Below are positions 5,998-6,208 of a stretch of 6,208 nt of DNA, one piece after another. Under the pieces are notes generated by a model that had not been told where the DNA came from, searched no databases, and was given only the letters and a program-made list of their open reading frames with translations. How positions within the stretch are numbered: position 1 is the stretch's first letter; every line of letters begins with the position of its first letter. A program made the translations under genes and the position numbers. The stretch spans positions 1 to 6,208 of the forward strand of contig CAMYKF010000256.1 of NCBI GenBank assembly GCA_947258905.1. Reading direction: 5' to 3'. Origin of the DNA: an uncultured Pirellulaceae bacterium (lineage in GTDB: Bacteria > Planctomycetota > Planctomycetia > Pirellulales > Pirellulaceae).

Positions 5998-6208
5998 TTA
6001 TGTGGTTCGAGATCGGCAAAACTGCAAGCCTTCGGGGAGTTCGATACGCGGAACCACTCCGCTGGCGACCTCCCGCTCGGGAAGCTCAAAACGTACGGGC
6101 AAATCCTCAATGGTCGTCGGGTTTTCCACCGGGCCGACCAGTACTTGCAGATCGGATCGCAGCGTCCGGGGATTGGACCAGAACCGTTTGCGGACAATCG
6201 TGCCCTCC
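5998..6208 (-). CDS. C-terminal end of an unrecognised protein (start outside window)
   Basis: Reading from base 6207, one minus-strand frame stays open for 69 codons to a TAA at 5998-6000. The translation has normal coding character: it starts EGTIVRKRFWSNPRTLRSDL, continues through VLVGPVENPTTIEDLPVRFE and a stretch rich in E, P and V, and ends in PEGLQFCRSRTT. Alternating V/L/I with charged residues and repeated 'xLPxxxE' phrases suggest a beta-rich domain, possibly the last domain of an exported protein. I do not recognise the family. It lies 86 bp upstream of the DUF6807 start on the same strand and may belong to the same operon. A competing frame over 5937-6197 gives Arg/Cys/Pro-rich sequence and looks like a shadow. 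The protein may be longer than annotated if a further frame change exists near 6010. Confidence 0.6.
   Translation of the reverse strand, partial: EGTIVRKRFWSNPRTLRSDLQVLVGPVENPTTIEDLPVRFELPEREVASGVVPRIELPEGLQFCRSRTT

Noticed and set aside
5912..6019. TTG start at 6019 extending the DUF6807 protein by 36 residues
   Set aside because: It would put unconserved hydrophilic sequence before the signal peptide and overlap the end of the upstream gene; the ATG at 5911 or 5896 fits an exported protein better.
5937..6197. Minus-strand open frame of 86 codons with a TTG start
   Set aside because: It overlaps the better-looking frame ending at 5998 and has an Arg/Cys/Pro-rich composition typical of a shifted frame.
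1..6208. CRISPR array, tRNA or rRNA genes, transposase or phage genes
   Set aside because: No regularly spaced repeats, cloverleaf-like sequence, rRNA blocks or recognisable mobility proteins were seen on either strand.

Overview
The window looks like a stretch of a Planctomycetota chromosome, most likely Pirellulales/Rhodopirellula-like. This rests on family content recognised by eye: a DUF1501 protein, a DUF6807 ('PmoA-like') protein, a Tat-exported polysaccharide-lyase-like protein and a divergent old-yellow-enzyme relative. Moderately high GC, weak or absent Shine-Dalgarno sequences and an intergenic inverted repeat of a kind I associate with these genomes agree with it. No database search was possible.

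Layout. Positions 1-444 (+) hold the C-terminal 147 residues of a DUF1501 protein whose start lies outside the window. A 134-bp convergent gap follows, with a degenerate six-unit hexamer repeat. Everything else lies on the minus strand. In transcription order, from the right edge leftwards, it reads: the C-terminus of an unrecognised protein (5998-6208); a DUF6807 secreted protein (4990-5911); a Tat-exported heparinase II/III-like putative polysaccharide lyase (3300-4993) that overlaps the previous gene in an ATGA; a 204-bp gap with a strong hairpin; a dihydrodipicolinate-synthase/KDG-aldolase superfamily protein (2118-3095); a 114-bp gap filled mostly by a 67-bp inverted repeat; and an OYE-like flavin oxidoreductase (579-2003).

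The main finding is that both genes of the ATGA-coupled pair are interrupted by reading-frame changes. In each, conserved-looking N- and C-terminal halves lie in different frames of the same strand. The lyase changes frame near 4400-4414. The DUF6807 gene changes frame near 5221-5256, probably together with loss of an internal segment. Either this exported carbohydrate-related operon is decaying, or the assembly has indels here.

A possible but unproven common theme is sugar-acid catabolism: an exported lyase would release unsaturated uronic units, and a DapA-fold aldolase could cleave a 2-keto-3-deoxy acid derived from them. I did not find a convincing new defence, mobile or RNA system. The observations most worth checking are the double frame disruption, the altered active site and remnant cysteine motif of the OYE-like enzyme, and the intergenic repeats.
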